Shown: in pieces, positions 15,777 to 17,657 of the stretch
Layout: each line of letters begins with the position of its first letter
Position numbering within the stretch: position 1 is the first letter of the stretch
Source of the DNA: Bacteroidales bacterium
GTDB lineage: Bacteria; Bacteroidota; Bacteroidia; Bacteroidales; UBA932
Assembly: GCA_017554135.1 (NCBI GenBank)
Contig: JAFZIX010000040.1
Coordinates: 1 to 17,657, forward strand
DNA length: 17,657 nucleotides
Reading direction: 5' to 3'
Notes under the pieces: generated by a model
Database searches by the model: none
What the model was told of the DNA's origin: nothing
Seen by the model: the letters and a program-made list of their open reading frames with translations, nothing else
Position numbers and translations under genes: made by a program

Positions 15777-17657
15777 CTAGAAATTAATGGACATGTTGAA
15801 AAGGATGGTCTTGACGGCAGGATAACTACTGTAATCAATGCCTATCCTGGAATTGGAAGTTCCGAGAGAACTGCTGGATTCGGGGTCGTATCCTTTGTAC
15901 CTGGTCCAGGTGAAATAGTTGTTGGCGGATACTCCGACCACCAGATCCTTGATGCCGGCTTTGCGGACGAACTTGTCGGGAATCTGGTAAGCCAGCGACA
16001 AGGTCTTGAGCCTCAGGTATGATCCATCCTGCACCCACTTGTCTATAATATTGGAAGTGTACGTGCGCGCAGTTGAGGGAGAACTGTAAGAAGAAGGGGT
16101 CGGATAGTATGCACCCGTGTATCCCTGGTCGCCTATCATAGGATTGACGTTGCGGAAGGCATCCAGGACATACATGTAGGAGTTGTTGTTACCGGCAGTG
16201 TATTGCTCAAGTTTTGTGACGTTGGAGTTCACGATGCTGCCGCCCACGGAGAAATTGAAGAAGGCGGTAAGGGTGAATCCCTTGAATCCCAGAATGCTGG
16301 TGAAACCGCCGTTCAGGGGAGCGAGGGCCTGCCCGAGGATGACCTTGTCGTCGTCATCGATAACGCCGTTCTTGTTGGTATCGACATATTTGAGCATGCC
16401 GGGACGTGTTCCCATAACGGCGGGATCCTCAACCCACACGGTCTTGTCGTCGTAAACGTCATTCCAGTCCTTGAAGATCTCGGTCTTGTAGCCCTTGATT
16501 ACGCCAAGCGGCTGATTGAGAAGGAGGTAGGTGAGATTCTGGTTGACATTGTCGCCAAGGTAATACATGATCACATTGTCGTTTCCGCCAAGGTCGGTCA
16601 CGCAACTCTGGTTATAGCCGACATTGAATGACGTGGTCCAGTAGAAGTCCCTCTTCGAGATATTCCTTGTGGTGATGTCCAGTTCGACACCCCTGTTGTC
16701 TATATTACCCACGTTGGCCATCACCTTGCTGTAACCGGTGGTCATGGGCAGCTGGTAGGAATACAACAGGTTGTATGTCTGCTTGTAGTAGGTCTCGGCA
16801 GAGAACTTGATGCGCCCCTTGAACAGAGAGGCATCAAAACCGAGGTTGTATTCATGGGTGGTCTCCCACTGCAGGAAGTCGTTCCCGATCTGGGAGTTGG
16901 TCATTCCGTTGTAGCTCTGTCCGTTCACCAGGACCTTGCTGGAGGCGAGCAGGCTCATGGACTGGTATTCGCCGATGCGGTCGTTTCCGGTGATACCCCA
17001 ACTGAAGCGGGGCTTGAGCTCGGTAATCCAGCGGACGTTCTTCATCCACTTCTCCTTTTTCATGTTCCAGGACACCGAGGCTGCAGGGAAGTAACCGAAC
17101 TTCCTGTCTTCACCGAAACGTGAGGATCCGTCCGCGCGCATCAGGGCGGTAAATACGTACCTGTTCTTTAATTTATAGGTTGCGCGCGTGAAGAAGGACA
17201 TGTGGGATATTTCGGTATATGAGGAACTGGGCACATTGTAGTATGCGCCGGCAGACAGGTTGTTCCACATGAAGTAGTCGGTGTCGAAGCGTGTAACAGA
17301 AGTGCCGAACCCGTCCTTGAACTGATCCGACCAGGACTGTCCTATCATCCAGTTGAAAGAATGGTTCTTGTTGAACTCGCGATAGTAGTTCAGGTAGTTC
17401 TCGTTGGTCCAGGTAATGCTCTTGGAAGTGGAGCGGGAGGCGGTGTTGTTCTTGTCGATATTGGCCTCGGTGGTATAGATGCTCCTGAGGACGTATCCGT
17501 AATCTTCGCTTCCGATGTAGCGGTACGCAGCCGTTGTGGTGAAGCTCCAGTATTTGTTGATATCCCAACGGAGCTGGGCATTCAGGTCGTATGTGTATTT
17601 ATGGTTCCACTGGTTGGAGTTCATGCTCTTGGATGCCTCCTGGTTGATGACCTTCCA
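15777..17657 (-). CDS. susC: SusC/RagA-family TonB-dependent outer-membrane transporter, N-terminus outside window
   Basis: The open frame runs in from the right edge (626 residues visible; the edge codon is already in frame, so the internal Met at 17624 is not the start). This is the C-terminal beta-barrel: alternating amphipathic strands such as LRWDINKYWSFTTTAAYRY, RYVFTALMRADGSSRFG, FGYFPAASVSWNM, the GFTLTAFFNFSVGGSI segment, WVQDGSYLRLKTLSLAYQIP near the end, and the terminal aromatic FNMSINF that favours BAM-dependent insertion. SusC proteins are about 1000 residues with STN, carboxypeptidase-D-like, plug and barrel domains; those N-terminal parts are missing here. It imports oligosaccharides using TonB energy together with the adjacent SusD. 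The operon promoter should lie upstream, beyond 17657. Confidence 0.97.
   Translation of the reverse strand, partial: WKVINQEASKSMNSNQWNHKYTYDLNAQLRWDINKYWSFTTTAAYRYIGSEDYGYVLRSIYTTEANIDKNNTASRSTSKSITWTNENYLNYYREFNKNHSFNWMIGQSWSDQFKDGFGTSVTRFDTDYFMWNNLSAGAYYNVPSSSYTEISHMSFFTRATYKLKNRYVFTALMRADGSSRFGEDRKFGYFPAASVSWNMKKEKWMKNVRWITELKPRFSWGITGNDRIGEYQSMSLLASSKVLVNGQSYNGMTNSQIGNDFLQWETTHEYNLGFDASLFKGRIKFSAETYYKQTYNLLYSYQLPMTTGYSKVMANVGNIDNRGVELDITTRNISKRDFYWTTSFNVGYNQSCVTDLGGNDNVIMYYLGDNVNQNLTYLLLNQPLGVIKGYKTEIFKDWNDVYDDKTVWVEDPAVMGTRPGMLKYVDTNKNGVIDDDDKVILGQALAPLNGGFTSILGFKGFTLTAFFNFSVGGSIVNSNVTKLEQYTAGNNNSYMYVLDAFRNVNPMIGDQGYTGAYYPTPSSYSSPSTARTYTSNIIDKWVQDGSYLRLKTLSLAYQIPDKFVRKAGIKDLVVGVSANNYFTWTRYKGYDPESSSSLGTSNSRIGIDYSSYPAVKTILFNMSINF

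Larger units (their letters stand above)
1..17657 (-). other. Polysaccharide utilization locus operon, open at both ends
   Basis: Ten minus-strand genes are packed with junctions of +6 (SusC/SusD), +4 (SusD/SUMF1), +6 (SUMF1/GH2), -1 (GH2/GH28x2), -4 (GH28x2/esterase), +1 (esterase/LRR), +16 (LRR/Ig-like), -1 (Ig-like/TIM barrel) and -1 (TIM barrel/GH28) bases. No rho-independent terminator-like hairpin plus T-run is seen between genes. The nine genes whose starts are visible encode exported products. This is consistent with a single transcript; the regulator is not in the window. Confidence 0.85.

Noticed and set aside
17621..17624. Internal Met codon as the start of the SusC-like gene
   Set aside because: The frame continues upstream to the window edge without a stop, and the visible part is only barrel; the plug, STN and signal regions must lie outside.

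Overview
The window is the inside of one long minus-strand operon from a Bacteroidota genome, most likely a gut or rumen-type Bacteroidales of moderate G+C (taxon inferred from gene content only). The diagnostic sign is an adjacent SusC-like/SusD-like outer-membrane pair followed by a run of secreted carbohydrate-active proteins: a polysaccharide utilization locus (PUL). Neither end is present. The SusC-like gene is cut at the right edge (17657) and a GH28-type gene is cut at the left edge (1), so the promoter, any regulator (HTCS or anti-sigma/ECF) and the operon end lie outside.

In transcription order (right to left): SusC-like porin C-terminal part (15777-17657); SusD-like lipoprotein (14208-15770); a lipoprotein with a formylglycine-generating-enzyme (SUMF1) fold (13154-14203); a GH2 beta-glycosidase (10049-13147); a protein with two tandem GH28-like beta-helix modules (7338-10049); a serine alpha/beta-hydrolase, probably a carbohydrate esterase, with an STN-like N-terminal domain (5959-7341); a secreted plant-type leucine-rich-repeat protein (5172-5957); a lipoprotein of four Ig-like (Big2-type) domains plus an unrecognised C-terminal domain (3047-5155); an unassigned secreted TIM-barrel-like protein, probably a glycoside hydrolase (1128-3047); and a GTG-initiated GH28-type protein (1-1128, partial). 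Every complete product begins with an export signal. Intergenic gaps run from a 4-nt overlap to 16 nt, so no non-coding stretch deserves its own description.

Inferred working model: SusC/SusD import oligosaccharides across the outer membrane. The SUMF1-like, Ig-like and perhaps LRR proteins are candidate surface or periplasmic binding or scaffold proteins. The GH28-type enzymes, GH2, esterase and unassigned TIM barrel would depolymerise and deacylate the glycan. GH28-type domains (at least three) point to a pectic, galacturonate-containing substrate such as rhamnogalacturonan, but the divergent GH28 active-site motifs mean another substrate is possible. The parts most likely to hold something undescribed are the unassigned TIM barrel, the twin GH28-like protein lacking the usual His motif, the cysteine-less SUMF1-fold lipoprotein, and the STN-esterase fusion. 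I see no RNA genes, CRISPR arrays, insertion sequences or terminators.
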